Source: Utricularia gibba (taxonomy: Eukaryota > Streptophyta > Magnoliopsida > Lamiales > Lentibulariaceae). From it: a DNA stretch of 64,000 bases. Below are positions 10,790 through 22,572 of the stretch, in pieces (position 1 is the first letter of the stretch; each line of letters opens with the position of its first letter). A program made the position numbers and the translations under genes. The notes below the pieces were generated by a model, which saw nothing but the letters and a program-made list of their open reading frames with translations, was not told where the DNA came from and ran no database searches. The stretch is from contig CM007991.1 of assembly GCA_002189035.1 (NCBI GenBank), positions 3,100,001 through 3,164,000 of the forward strand, read 5' to 3'.

Positions 10790-13088
10790 TCATAAGATCC
10801 AAAACACCCCTCCCCTTGCTGGCCCAGTTTAGCTATTTAACGAATTATTGCTCAAATCATCTCACATCTTTTGATAGTTGGATGAAATTCTTATTATCGA
10901 TCATCTTAACAATGTTAATATTATAATATATTAAAAATATCCTTTGTAATTGTAAAAAAAAAAAAAAACCCATGAAAAACGCAAAACCATACATTACCAA
11001 TCATAAATTACATCAAAAGGAAAATATTTTACAAACTATTTTTTGTAAAAACGATATATTACTAACGAACCCCACACATTATAGCAGATAGGAGCAGGGA
11101 TTGGTTCTAAGAGTAGTAACTAGATCATCATCCTCATCATCTGCCATTAACCTAAATAACTTAATTAGAACAAATAATTATACATTGAGATAAAAGTTAA
11201 ATAGTAATGCATATAATAAGTTATCATGAATAATCAATTGAATATAATTTTTTTAATATTGATGGAGAGCCAATCGGCCGATGTAAATCGGGTGGAGATG
11301 AGACCAAATGATATTCTAACTAAACGTTGTTAGTCGAAATACCGATAGATGTCAAATTTGAGTTACGTCAATCACCTAAACAGTCTGAAAAGCCATCAAA
11401 TTATAATGATGACAATGTAATTGATAGTTATATGTCAGGGGAACCATAGTAGAGCTAGTTGGCACAAAAAATAATCAATATCTATGAGATTCAAGATTCG
11501 ATTGGATTAACTTATCCTATAAACACAAGAAAGCACGAAGAAGAAAAAAAAGAAGATAAAAGTAAAATTATCTATATTCTAATTTGTATCTTTTCTTTAC
11601 TTTTGTCTAATAAAGTTATTTTTCGATAAATTTCATTATGTAGTTTTTTTGTCGACTGACAGTTTCCACGTTAAACTCCGTGTCTCATTCAATTACTTTT
11701 GTATGAATTACCACCGAAAAAAGCCTTAACACTCTAAGCCGACCACCAATGGTTTGGCCGTGTAACCCATAAATCGATCTACTTTGACTTAAAGACCACA
11801 ACAAATATATATATACATACTTCACATATGATTGGTTTTCATCTTTAATTGCAACATGCCCTTGTGCAGTGCAGACGGTAGGAGTAGCATGAGATCATCA
11901 TGGTCATCATCAGCCCTTTACCTAAATAACAGAATTGGGAACCAGAACCAATGGCTGAAAACCATGGGTCTGGGCACCCACCACAGCCACACCCGCACAG
12001 GCCATGTGTGTTAGAACAGGAGGGAGGCATGTCTTTGCCTTCCTGGCTGCTCTGCCCTACCTCTGGTTTCTTCATTCATTGTCATGCCGTCCCGGTGGTC
12101 CGCCCCCGGCAGGGTGGGCTGTCCTGAACAAGACACTGTCGCCTCACCCAACACATGGCTGGCACCGCGCCCCCCTCCCCTCCCCTCGGCCCCCAACACA
12201 GACCACGCATTACATGATATCTGGAGGGATACTTCTTCGCCCACCAATCATTTAATTAATATCTACCTTTTTTAATTACACAAAAAAACATAATTATGTC
12301 GTCACGTGGCACCGCGGGCCCCCACAGTAGGGTGGGTGTCTGCCTGATGGAGCACAGCTCGGCACCCTCAACTCCTTCTCGTCTATTTGACTTAGTCAAC
12401 CCCCCCACCCCCGCTCTAAAAACTTTTTTTATTATTTTCATGAAAAATAAAAGATATTTATTTACATGGATGTAAATTAATATGCCTCTTTTTATTTGGA
12501 AAAACCTAATTATTATTCATAGTATTCATGAAATATTTGACAAATATATATTAATAATATCGTATTTAGTGTTTAAAATTGGTAGTTATATGAAATTGAT
12601 ATTATTTAAATCTTGAACTCAAAATTAGATTTGTTTAACAATTTTTACCGAAAAAAAATTAATGATATATGAATGATAAATATAATTTAAATGATTTATT
12701 GTTTAAAATTCTGAACAAGTTATAGAAGGCGTGATTCATGTCCAGCTGGCGGAGTGTTCCTCCACAGTTAATGCGACCCAACGGCCACCCACCTTCACGG
12801 TTTTGCGATCCCCTTTTTGAATACCCAACCGCCACGCCGCCGTACGCAAGTTTCAATTTTGAATTTGACCCAAGAAGTGAAATTTCGGATTCATTTCGAA
12901 AGAATTTCAGTAGAGATTGAAAGGATGGATCAGAATGGGAATCCCCGGGACAAAAATATATATATTCTACAAAAATAAAACAATTAATAATGGATGAAGG
13001 TGAGGAAGCAGAGCAGGGCATTACAAATGAGGTATTTATTAATACTGAGGGAGGAGTCAGTTGGGTGGGGAGCTGCCGAAGGGGGAGG
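10790..13088. other. Long AT-rich intergenic region
   Basis: No gene is seen in 2.3 kb. A poly-A tract lies at about 10954-10967. Segments at about 11083-11165 and 11868-11950 share an imperfect block (taggag... followed by a GATCATCAT run and ACCTAAATAAC), a possible old local duplication. A more GC-rich island at 11990-12420 contains a CACGTG G-box near 12304, but no protein with family features. Confidence 0.5.
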
Positions 13089-13295
13089 TCACCGGTAAGA
13101 TCTGAGGACGGCGCCGCAGAAGGTGCAGATGATCGCTTTCCAGTGCTTCCAGTAGAAGGGGACGTAGCAGAAGCGGGTGGAGGTCTTCATGTCGGCGACG
13201 CTGGCCCCGCCGCCGCACCGGGAGCACGTTCCGGCCAACGGTTTGCTCGTGCCGACCTTCCTCGTCTGATCCACCAGGAAGCAGAAGAATACCAT
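13089..13295 (-). CDS. Small zinc-ribbon protein (zinc-ribbon 15-like), 68 aa
   Basis: A compact single-exon gene for a 68-residue protein of a conserved plant family of zinc-ribbon proteins with no assigned role. The start is MVFFCFLVDQTRK at 13295; the open frame extends upstream through the poly-C tract, but that part has no conserved character. Seen: a hydrophobic N-terminus, SKPLAGTCSRCGGG with the first CxxC, an aromatic middle RFCYVPFYWKHWK, and IICTFCGAVL with the second CxxC. The four cysteines would bind one zinc. A TATAAGTA box at 13361-13368 sets a leader of roughly 35 bases. Inference: a small soluble or membrane-apposed zinc-binding protein. Confidence 0.85.
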   Translation of the reverse strand: MVFFCFLVDQTRKVGTSKPLAGTCSRCGGGASVADMKTSTRFCYVPFYWKHWKAIICTFCGAVLRSYR

Positions 13296-13360
13296 TCCTG
13301 TTGACAAGAAGGAAGAGATGCCGTCTGTTGGAGAGTGGGATGGGGAGGCCTGGAGGGGGG

Positions 13361-13368
13361 TACTTATA
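13361..13368 (-). promoter_or_regulatory. TATA box of the zinc-ribbon gene
   Basis: TATAAGTA on the minus strand, 66 bases upstream of the ATG at 13295. Confidence 0.55.
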
Positions 13369-13390
13369 GCGGCCGCTGGGAAGACAGCCG

Positions 13391-13411
13391 CCCCCCCCCC
13401 CCCCCCCCCCC
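13391..13411. repeat. 21-base C homopolymer
   Basis: An uninterrupted run of 21 C (G on the minus strand), about 25 bases upstream of the TATA box of the zinc-ribbon gene. Its true length is uncertain because such runs are hard to sequence. It could form a G-quadruplex on the minus strand. Confidence 0.9.
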
Positions 13412-13816
13412 AAGTCATTATTTTAATACTGAAAAGAATGCGGGGGGCGTTGAGGAATGGGTAGGAAGAGAGCATTTGAGCCGAATTATTGTGGCGTGGG
13501 GGCGGCCCCGTCCCCGATAGGCCTTTGAAAATAATAAAGGGATGGGATAAAGACAGGGTTGACTTCTTCGTCCTTGTGAGATTACTATTTTGGACATTGG
13601 GAGGAGGCGCCACGTCAACGCCTGGAATAAAGTATTTTTGAAAAAATCAGAAATATTAGTTTTGTATTCGAATTAAAAGGTATTATGTTTATTGAGAGAG
13701 ATAGTTGTCAACAGCTTGGGAGTAGGGGGAATAGCGTGGGTCCCACTAGGTGTACTGTAACTACTCTTCTAGATGAAGCCGGTTTGTTTACTTGGTCAAG
13801 CGGGGGGATTTTGTGT

Positions 13817-15657
13817 ATGAATCTCTTGCTTTGGCGGCGGTGCTCTTCTCCGGCGCGAAGGCTGTGCATTTGTTTCTCGACCGTCGCCTCTCGGTTCTTA
13901 GAGAATTGCAGGAATGGATTGGTGTCGGTCTCGGGTTTGGCTGACTTTTCTGAATTCGGAGATGGTCGTGTGTCGGAACCTATTGTGTACGCCAACATCG
14001 TGCACGCCTTAACGAGGTCGCGTTGCTTCGCCGCGGGGACGCAGTTTCACTGCCATTTGATTAAGTCCGGGCTTGAGTCCGATCGTTTCGTTGGGAACAG
14101 CCTTTTGGCTCTGTACTTCAAACGGGGCAATGACTTTGAGGACACGTTGAGGCTGTTCGATGAGTTGAAGTATAAGGATGTTGTTTCTTGGAGTTCAATG
14201 ATATCTGGGCATATTCGGGTGAAAAGGCCTCGGAATGCCATAAAGATGTATCTCGAAATGTTGCATACCGGCGTTGAGCCGAATGCTTTTACTTTGTCAG
14301 CAGCGATCAAGGCTTCTGCAGAGATAAGGGAGCTGAACTTGGGGAGAAGCTTCCACGGGCTTGTTGTGAGATGCGGATTTGAGTCTAATCAGGTAATCGT
14401 AGCAGCAATCATCGATATGTATGGGAGAAGTCGCCAGCCAAATGAATGCCGTAAGCTGTTCGATGAAATGCCTGAACCAGATGCTGTTTCCTGCACTTGT
14501 ATGGTTTCAGCGCTTACCAGGTGCGATCTCTATCTCGAGGCCCTTGAGGTATTCTACATCATGCGCAGTAAGCATGCGCATTCGCCAGATTGGTTCACTT
14601 TTGGCAGCTCTCTAACCGCCGTAGGAAACCTGGAAAGGGTAGCACAAGGTAAGCAGATCCATGCTCAAGCGGTGGTTGGGGGGTTCCATGAAAATGTGTT
14701 TGTCGCCAGCAGCTTGGTTGACATGTACGCCAAGTTTGGAATGGCGCAGGAATCACAGCTTGTGTTCGACAAAATGGAGAACAGAAACTCCGTATCCTGC
14801 TGCGCCTTGCTCGGAGGATATTGCAGGAAGGGGGAGTTCGAAGTAGTCATAAAGCTTTTCAGAGACATGGAGAAGGATCTCTACGCCTTCGGGACGGTTC
14901 TTCGTGCCTGTGCCGGTCTAGCCAGCTTGAGGACTGGAAGGGAGGTGCATTGCCAGTACTTGAAGAGAGGCAGTTGGAGAGATGTAGTGGTGGAATCAGC
15001 TTTAGTTGATTTGTATGCAAAATGTGGCTATGTTGATTCCGCTTACAAGGTCTTCTCCGAGATGCCTGTAAGGAATATGATCACTTGGAACTCGATGATC
15101 GGAGGATTCGCCCAGAACGGAAGGGGGAAGAAGCTGTAGAGATATTCAATCTGATGATCAAGGAGGGAGCTAAACCAGATGACATAACTTTCATAGAAGT
15201 TCTGTTCGCTTGTAGCCATTCTGGTCTGACTGATAAGGGACGTGAGCTCTTTTCATCCATGTACGGCGTCTACGGAGTTAAACCCGGAATCGAGCACTAC
15301 AGTTGTGTGGTTGATCTTTTGGGAAGGAATGGAATGGTACAGGAGGCTGAAGACCTGGTCATGGATTCAGAGTTCAGAGACAATGCTTGCCTGTGGACTG
15401 CAGTGCTTGGTGCTTGCACTCTGAGTAATGATCTGAATCTTGTGGAACGCATTGCTGCAAGAGTCATCGAACTGGTTCCTGATAACCACTTGAGTTATGT
15501 GCTTCTAGCTAACATATATAGAACGGTAGGCAGGTGGAAAGACTCCCATCGAGTTTGGGAGCTAATGAGGATTAGAGGTGTGAAGAAAATGCCTGGAAAG
15601 AGCTGGACTGATCCTAGCACCTTCAATCCATCCCTTTCTCTGTTTAAGGCTGCATGA
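13817..15657 (+). CDS. Pentatricopeptide repeat protein, PLS-E class (At1g03540-like), one frame break
   Basis: PPR proteins bind organelle RNA, and PLS-E members usually guide RNA editing. The single-exon gene starts at 13817 with an arginine- and serine-rich N-terminus (WRRCSSPARRL) that suits mitochondrial or plastid import; an earlier in-frame start region at 13685 lacks this feel. A long series of PLS repeats follows, for example VFVASSLVDMYAKFG and VVESALVDLYAKCGYVDSA. At 15123-15127 the frame breaks: GGFAQNGRG is followed by a stop at 15139, while the next frame resumes with EEAVEIFNLMIKEGAKPDD and runs through the E-type tail to TGA at 15655-15657. One added G in the GGGGG restores the family-like joint NGRGEEAVEIF. 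Without it the last PPR units and E motifs are lost. No DYW domain is present. Confidence 0.88.
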
Positions 15658-15818
15658 GCTACAACATTCTGTACATCATTTTATTGCTACACTTCCCCAA
15701 CTTGAGTGAATCCAAAATCCCAAATATATAATCCGGAAAAGCATTGAGAAACCGAGGCACAGCGCTAGGTACCTCTCGGGAAGTGCTTCTGGTGTGGAGG
15801 CGATATGGGAGGGTTGAG

Positions 15819-18269
15819 TTACAATGCAGACATCATAGTTCTTGCTGCCTCTCTCCTCATCTCTGCAGCTTTTCCACTTCCTCTGAAGTACATGTAAACT
15901 TGCTGCACATTGTTGAAAGGGGATCTGAAGGTCAGATAGAGAGATGCAAGGCGAAGAGGAATTCGTGAAAATGCTTGCTGGAACTTAACCTGAATCACCC
16001 ATATGCTGATCAGTGACTCCGCAGTGAAAAGTCCAAATCCCACAAAGTAAAATACCTGTATATGCTTAGCTAAAGTAATGAGTGGACTGCAGAAAAAAAA
16101 TGAGGGAGTTGCATAATGTGGACTGGAGAAATGAAGCTCGGAAGCCTTACCCCAACCAAAAGATTTCCGCTTACAAGGTCGAAAGCTGGCAAGATTCCTC
16201 TGTGAAATAGAAATAAAGGGCCAACCATCAGCAAGCAATCGATGGTTCAGCAAGCAAAAATATAGAACACGAAGAAGCGTACGCCAAGGATTTTCCTTTA
16301 AAGATCATTGGAGGAGCAACAGCAGCTAGAACACAGAAGCCAATGTGAAACTGCATGATATAAGACCAGTTAAGCATCATATGGGGAAATAGGGAAAATC
16401 TTAAGAGTACAATACTTACGACGTAGGATATGAAGAACCATCCGAAGCTCAGAAAACTGTCCGTCCTGGAAATGGTATCATGAAAATAAGAGGGCACACA
16501 GATCACAGGTTACAATGTGCAGATAAAAGGTGTGAAAGAAGGCAGCTAAATCACGTAGTTTTTGAATTCATTGCTGCATTATTCCTCATATAAATGTCAG
16601 ATCATTATTTAGATTATTAAAAGATAAATCAAAAGGATAATTCAGTGCTCCTATGTACCTCATTGCACGATAAAGAGGACGGTACCACAACACATAGGCT
16701 CCAGGGACACCAGATAACAAGTAGATAATAGAGAGTAGCCAGATAGTGGGACCTACAAAAAGGGAACCATCAACATGATCAGCGAATTCAAAGGTAACTG
16801 ATTCCAGAGGATGAATATGGTTCAACAACAACCTTCTCCCTTGATCCAAGCTAAAGTAACCGCTATGACATTCCACACTAGACATCCAACCAAACCTGCA
16901 AGTGTTTCATGTTATGCAAACTCAGAGAAGCATCTAAAAAGCACCACAACAGCAATAAAATGATTTAGGCAGAGTTTCATTGAGCTTCGTTTAATCCCTA
17001 CCCAACAATGTTGTGAATGCGACATATTGCAGCTTTTGAAGGTGGACAGGAATTTCCTTGGATATGTCGTGATGAATTATTGGGTAGAAAGGTGGCCAAT
17101 TTTTTTCCTCAATGACAATTCCAGCTGGTAAAAGAAAAAAAGACACATTAAACTTTAACTTTGCATGTTGTAACAACAAAACTTGAATACAAAGAAAAAG
17201 AATTACATCGCGCAATGGCATCTTCCCTCCTTTTTAACTCCTGCAGAGTGTTACAAAATGTTAATAGTCTGACGTAGTTTCCAAAGCAGCACATGATTTT
17301 ACGGTTCATATCTATGCAGAATAAAATAAGTGTAGTGGATGAAAAAGGTTCAGTCAAACCTACAAATCATGAACAACATAGGCATACGGGAAAACATAAA
17401 TCATACATAGAGTAACGCCTTAGATCACAAGGTGCAGTATCTTAATCCACTTTATTTAATAGAGGAAATTGTTAGGAGCCAAGAAAAGGTAACACCTCAC
17501 CTGTTCCCTCTTTTTTAGTTCAGCCTCTTTAGCTTGGAGTTCCTTTTCTTTCTTTTTCAAATCCTACAAAATTATTGAATGCTTAGTCTGTGTGAATATC
17601 CTAAATACTCGCGTTCATCACTTGGTCTACCTTGGAACTGTCAAGAGGAATATCAACCGTGACACCATGATCATACTCAGCACGTTCATGCGGAAGAGGG
17701 GAAAGCCTTGCATTCACAGGAGGAACACTCCCAGGATTCTGAGAATCAAATCAACGAAAAACTTGGTAAATCAAGAGTCTTAGACCACATTAAGTGGTGC
17801 TATCCTTTCAGAGCAACCTTACCGGGATGTAAAATGCACCCCCACCATGGTTTGATTGACCTTTCCCCACACTTTGATCCTATAAAAAAAAAGGCCAAAT
17901 CAGAATCATAATGCATCAAAAAAACAGCGTCTGTCTTGCTTGCATGCAAATGATTCGTACATAGCCAAGAAATTGCAGGAACTTGTGAAGAACGAAAAAC
18001 AGAACAAAATGATCCATGATCATAATTCTTCAAACATGCAATATAATAGCAACTCCGCTTCTTATTCTGATAAAACACCAGACCTACTGTAAGTATAAGA
18101 AACGAATGCAACGTATTCAAACATCGGAATCATGTTCCTACACCATTTATCAACAGAACTGAATGCATTTTTTCATCATCGGCCAAAAAAAAAATCAGAA
18201 AGCGTCATTTACCGCGAAAGGATTAACATCTTCCTCGGCAAACGGATTGGAATCATAACCTCTAGCCAT
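15819..18269 (-). CDS. Secretory carrier-associated membrane protein (SCAMP)
   Basis: SCAMPs are four-helix proteins of the trans-Golgi network and plasma membrane that act in secretion and endocytosis. Thirteen exons on the minus strand: 18269-18213, 17879-17823, 17738-17631, 17563-17501, 17240-17207, 17124-17002, 16895-16833, 16752-16659, 16465-16420, 16350-16283, 16199-16151, 16055-15990, 15902-15819; the phases close to 303 residues. Seen: NPF motifs near the start ([19 protein letters not shown]), a Lys/Glu coiled coil ([19 protein letters not shown]), the core with [13 protein letters not shown], the conserved loop [17 protein letters not shown], and helices such as [11 protein letters not shown] and [20 protein letters not shown]. 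The last intron (15989-15903, 87 bp) is a multiple of three without a stop, so its retention would insert 29 residues near the C-terminus. Confidence 0.93.
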
Positions 18270-18895
18270 GACAAATACCTTTCTGAAATGGCGAAAAACA
18301 ATAGCTTTGTGATGAAGCCGAAAAATTCTCAATGATAATAGATCTGGAAAATGTACATCAAAACGTGAATCCAAATCCTTGGCTCTTTATATCATCCGAT
18401 CTTCAGGACCGTGTCGGAAAACTTCCGACCGACTTGAATCCCGCCGGGAAACTTGTATTGTTCCCACAGGAACTTTATATATATATACTTTCTCAACGGC
18501 AACTGATACAAAATTGCAGTTTCATTTGCACTTTGGCCCTTTATTTATGCGCATAATACATTTTTAACCCCGCATTTGGGTCCCACCAGTTACTCAATTA
18601 CCAATATACCAAAAAGCGTGTATCGAACACCGGAAAAGCGTGTAGCGGTTTACTGCAACAAAACTTGGATCCTGAAGATGACCAGGCATCCGAGTGCTGC
18701 TGAATCATGAAGCATCAATCATAGTGAAAGAATAGAGAACAACAAATGCAGGGTCCCCGGATCAGGTGATGATAATCAACCCCAGTTCGTTGTTTCGTCC
18801 CTCGGAGGCGTAAACCGGAGCCGATCATGGCTTGATCTTGTGAATGAGGAGGGTGGTGTTGAGCTAAATCCTTCCTACAATCGTCAGTTGCCTTC
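18270..18895. other. SCAMP promoter and 3' region of the receptor kinase
   Basis: No gene is seen. A TATATATATA word lies at about 18477-18487 on either strand. The right end is the 3' untranslated region of the next minus-strand gene. Confidence 0.45.
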
Positions 18896-21800
18896 TTATG
18901 TGTTCAAAGCCTCCTTCCTTATCAGCTCCATGATGTCCCGTACAACATCAGACATTAATGGCCTGTATTCCGGCTCAGTCTGCATCAGTAGACACAGATG
19001 GATTGGTGAAACTGCCGTTTTGAAGAGAGAATGTGATGTTGCTTCGGTTCCATGTGCAGGATAGAAAGAAGCTCACCAGTACACAGCGGGAAATGATGTC
19101 TACGAAATGGGACAGTGATTTTCCGGAGCATCTTCCGACGAGAGCGGGATCGATCATTTTTGACAAGGCATCGAAATCATGGAGTTGGGGGATAGCCCAT
19201 CTCACCAGAAACTGCTCCCCTCGAGGTCGCCTCCTGTGAAGAAGGTGGAGCAGGCGCAGGATGAAGAATTGAGAACACGAGTATGTCTTGGTGTTAGGAT
19301 TCCTTACTTGTCATACGACATTCTTCCTGTCAGAAGTTCAAGCATGACCACTCCAAAACTGTAGACATCGCTTCTGGTGGTGTATACTCCTGACTCGAAC
19401 TCCGGTGCGCCATAGCCGTAAGTTGTAAGAAGCTGTCCTGACAACTGATTCATGAAGATGAACACAATGAGCATGAGCACATAGCATCTTTGATTCAGTA
19501 TTCTATTTAGAAAGACAATCACCTGGTTTGCAGACGCTGACTGCATCAGTGGAGCCAAGCCACAGTCAGACACAAGAACAGAAACATCTTCATCAAGCAG
19601 AATGTTTGCTGACTTAAAATTCCTATGAATTATGGGTGGCTCGCAGTCCTCATGCATATACCTTGCACAAAAAAATAGGTAGAACTCATCAGTCCTAAAT
19701 GAGGAACAAGAACATGGTAGCCAAGTTTGGTTGGGATTATGGAACTTACTCCAATGCCCTGGCAGCTCCGAGTGCAATTCTGATGCGCATATTCCATGAC
19801 AGGTTCTTCTTGAACTCATCATCAGAGTGGAGAGCATCATGCAGTGTTCCATTGTTGCAGAATTTGTAAATGAGAAGCTTCTGGGAATGCTCTGAGCAAT
19901 AGCCCATCAGCTCAACCACATTGCTATGTCGAATTTTGTCTAGACTATTGACCAGCTCAATAAATTGGTCATCCGTCCACTGTTTTCCTATTTTTTGGTC
20001 CAGTTTCTTCAATGCAAGCAACTACAAATGCATGAAAATGAATTTCCAGGATGACCTTTCATATTCCACAGTACACAAACATGAAAAAGAAATCTTACCC
20101 TTCCATCTGGTAGCTGTGCCTGGTAAACAGCTCCAAGCATGCCACTTCCAACAAGATTATCCCTTGAAAAGCTATCAGTATACTGCTGAAGTGATGCTAT
20201 TGAATAAGCTCTAACAAAAGTTTTAGGCTCGGTGGAATGCCTGTTGGACGCTCCTGCTGCTGCTCCAATTGGATTCACAATAACTTTATCTGGAAGCGGA
20301 GGGGGTCTTGGTGGAGGCGTAGATGGAGGAGGAGGAGGTGGAGGTGGTGGCAATATATCCATCTCAAAGCTACTCGTATCAATCTCATACTCATTTCTCT
20401 TAGACCCTCCCAAATTTTGCTTGTTCACATTCTCATTTCGCAGTGTAGGTATCGAAGCCACTGGTCTTTGCTGATCCACAGGTTTCGTCCAAACAGCAGG
20501 CGTAGTGGAAGCTGATACACAGTTCGCCAAGTGAGTCACCAAAAGGGGATCTTCAGAAAGCATGAAGGCATGAAAGCAAAAAGTATTCAAGAACTCATAC
20601 AAACAAATACCTTTCTGTGCTCCCTGGCTTGGTAAAGTACCGGGGCCAGCATCTCTAAAAGTGTCTCTGGCGCCATTTTCAGGAGTAATTCCGTATCTCT
20701 TTGGGGTCCTATGTGATTCATTCCTGTCCCTAACGCATTTCGGCAAGAGAAGTAGGATGACCAATAGCAATACAACGAAGGACAACACTCCTGCAATGGA
20801 TATGCCTACAACTCTTTTTGTGTTGGATGACGTTCTTGAGGTGGTTGAATTTGACTGAACAGCTCTAAATGGCCCTTCAGCCGGCATTGGCGGTCGTCTT
20901 CTAGAAGCTGGAGGTGGTGGTGCTCGACTTGAGGTTGGTCCAGGAAAAAATGGCACTGCTGAAGGGGATGTTTCAACAGATGGTGGAGGAGCTACTGGCA
21001 CAATACTGCTGGAATTAAACGGATTCCCATCTTTCCTGCACTCAAAAATTTCAAGGCATCAGGGAAAGAGCTCAAGCACCTGTTCAGCATTCAAGGTACA
21101 CACAAGGGAGGTATTCGAGCATACCGGAAATTGGGTATGTCCAGTAACTGCGAAGGTATTGGTCCCGAAAAAAGATTGTTCTCTACGTTTCTACGATTCA
21201 GAGGAAAACAGATAACTTCTAAGCATAATGAAGAATGAAAAAACACACACACACATAACGTATATGAGAAATATTACAAATCTTTCAGAGGGAGATCCTG
21301 CAAAACTTCAAGAGTTCCAGACAGCTGATTATTCTGCAAATGTCTGTCAACGAAACTATCAGTCCATCCATATGATAAAGGAAATCCATGAATATTTTAA
21401 GTACGTGATTTACTTACAGAGTTGTAAGAGATGACAGATTCTGCATGGAAGGAGGCAACAGCCCACTAAAATTATTATTTGACAAGTCTCTGTACAAGAA
21501 AATTAACAAGGGTCAAGCTACTCATAGCCATCCTATGATGGAAATAAATATGTCAGACACGTACAAATTTGTCAATACGAGAAGGTCCTCGAAAGAATCA
21601 GGAATTTCTCCAGATAATTCATTGTCATTGAGGGACCTGATCAAGTTCATTGCTCAAAGGAGAAGCAAAGATAAGCATGAAAGGTATGAGTATCCTGGCA
21701 CTTACATAGCTGACAACTGAGTCAGAGAAGATAAAGTACTAGGTATAGTTCCAGTAAGCTTGTTGTCTGAGAGAAAGCTGTTAAGAAATGTAAAGAGTGA

Positions 21801-22572
21801 TCATCAAATTTTCAATTCTACAGCGATCCTTTCCATTCTTTCTTAATGATGCGAAAACCTACAAGTTGACTAATGTGGAAGGTAAGCTGGACGGAATGCT
21901 CCCTCCAATAAGGTTATTGCTTAGTGTTCTGGCATAGAATAACACAGAGTCACCCAAAAGCATCGGTGTCATAAGTCCTAAAACAGGAAAAAGGTCATTT
22001 CTGTGCTGCTACTCACATGCCCTGGATAGAAGAGAAGCCACCAAGACCATCACCAAGCTCTCCAACCAAATTTGCCCCGATGATTTTTCTGGAAAACAAC
22101 ATCATACAAGCATTCAGTCAGAGTTCGGAAATCCAATCCAGTGAAGCTTCAAGCCAAGGTCCATACATAGAAGTTATGTTAGGTCCGTCTTGACAATCAA
22201 CTCCCTGCCACATATCACCACAAGGATCTCCACCATTGGAGATCCATCCTGGAAGTGAGGGTGATCCAAGTGCAACGTGTAAGCTATTGATGGCAGCAAC
22301 TGAGAAAAATTCACGAGAATCAGCGATTCATCAGACAGTGAAGTATGAACAATGCGTTATCAACAGTAAGAGGAAACTATATATTTTGGCATCTCGTGCA
22401 CGAAAAGAGAGAGCATCTCTGCCATTTGGAACGAGACACACGAATTTCCTTTATGGGACTCACCATCACTAGGATTGGTAAACCCATGTGACACGCTGAT
22501 AAATAATAGAAAAGAAAATCCCAGCAGGATCTCCCAGTTAGACCAATTCCCTGCAGATCTGTTCCCTGCCAT
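18896..22572 (-). CDS. STRUBBELIG-receptor family (SRF) LRR receptor-like kinase
   Basis: A plasma-membrane LRR receptor of the SRF family, several members of which act in tissue shape and signalling. The minus-strand gene starts at 22572 ([13 protein letters not shown], then the signal peptide [16 protein letters not shown]). Exon 2 (22299-22167) encodes the LRRNT-like [13 protein letters not shown]. About six short exons each carry one LRR, for example [14 protein letters not shown] and [15 protein letters not shown] Pro-rich outer segment, a transmembrane helix ([20 protein letters not shown]), a poly-proline stretch and a kinase domain follow. The kinase keeps GSGMLGAV and LALKKLD but has HRN for HRD and DCG for DFG, so it is probably catalytically weak or inactive, as known for STRUBBELIG itself. 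The end is [10 protein letters not shown] with TAA at 18896-18898. The exact family number cannot be assigned. Confidence 0.9.

Noticed and set aside
11990-12300. GC-rich island with open frames in several phases
   Set aside because: Proline-rich, low-complexity translations in all frames with no domain or splice structure.
13057-13613. Long open frames across the poly-C tract upstream of the zinc-ribbon start
   Set aside because: They run through the promoter TATA box and a homopolymer; only the last 68 residues have a family pattern.
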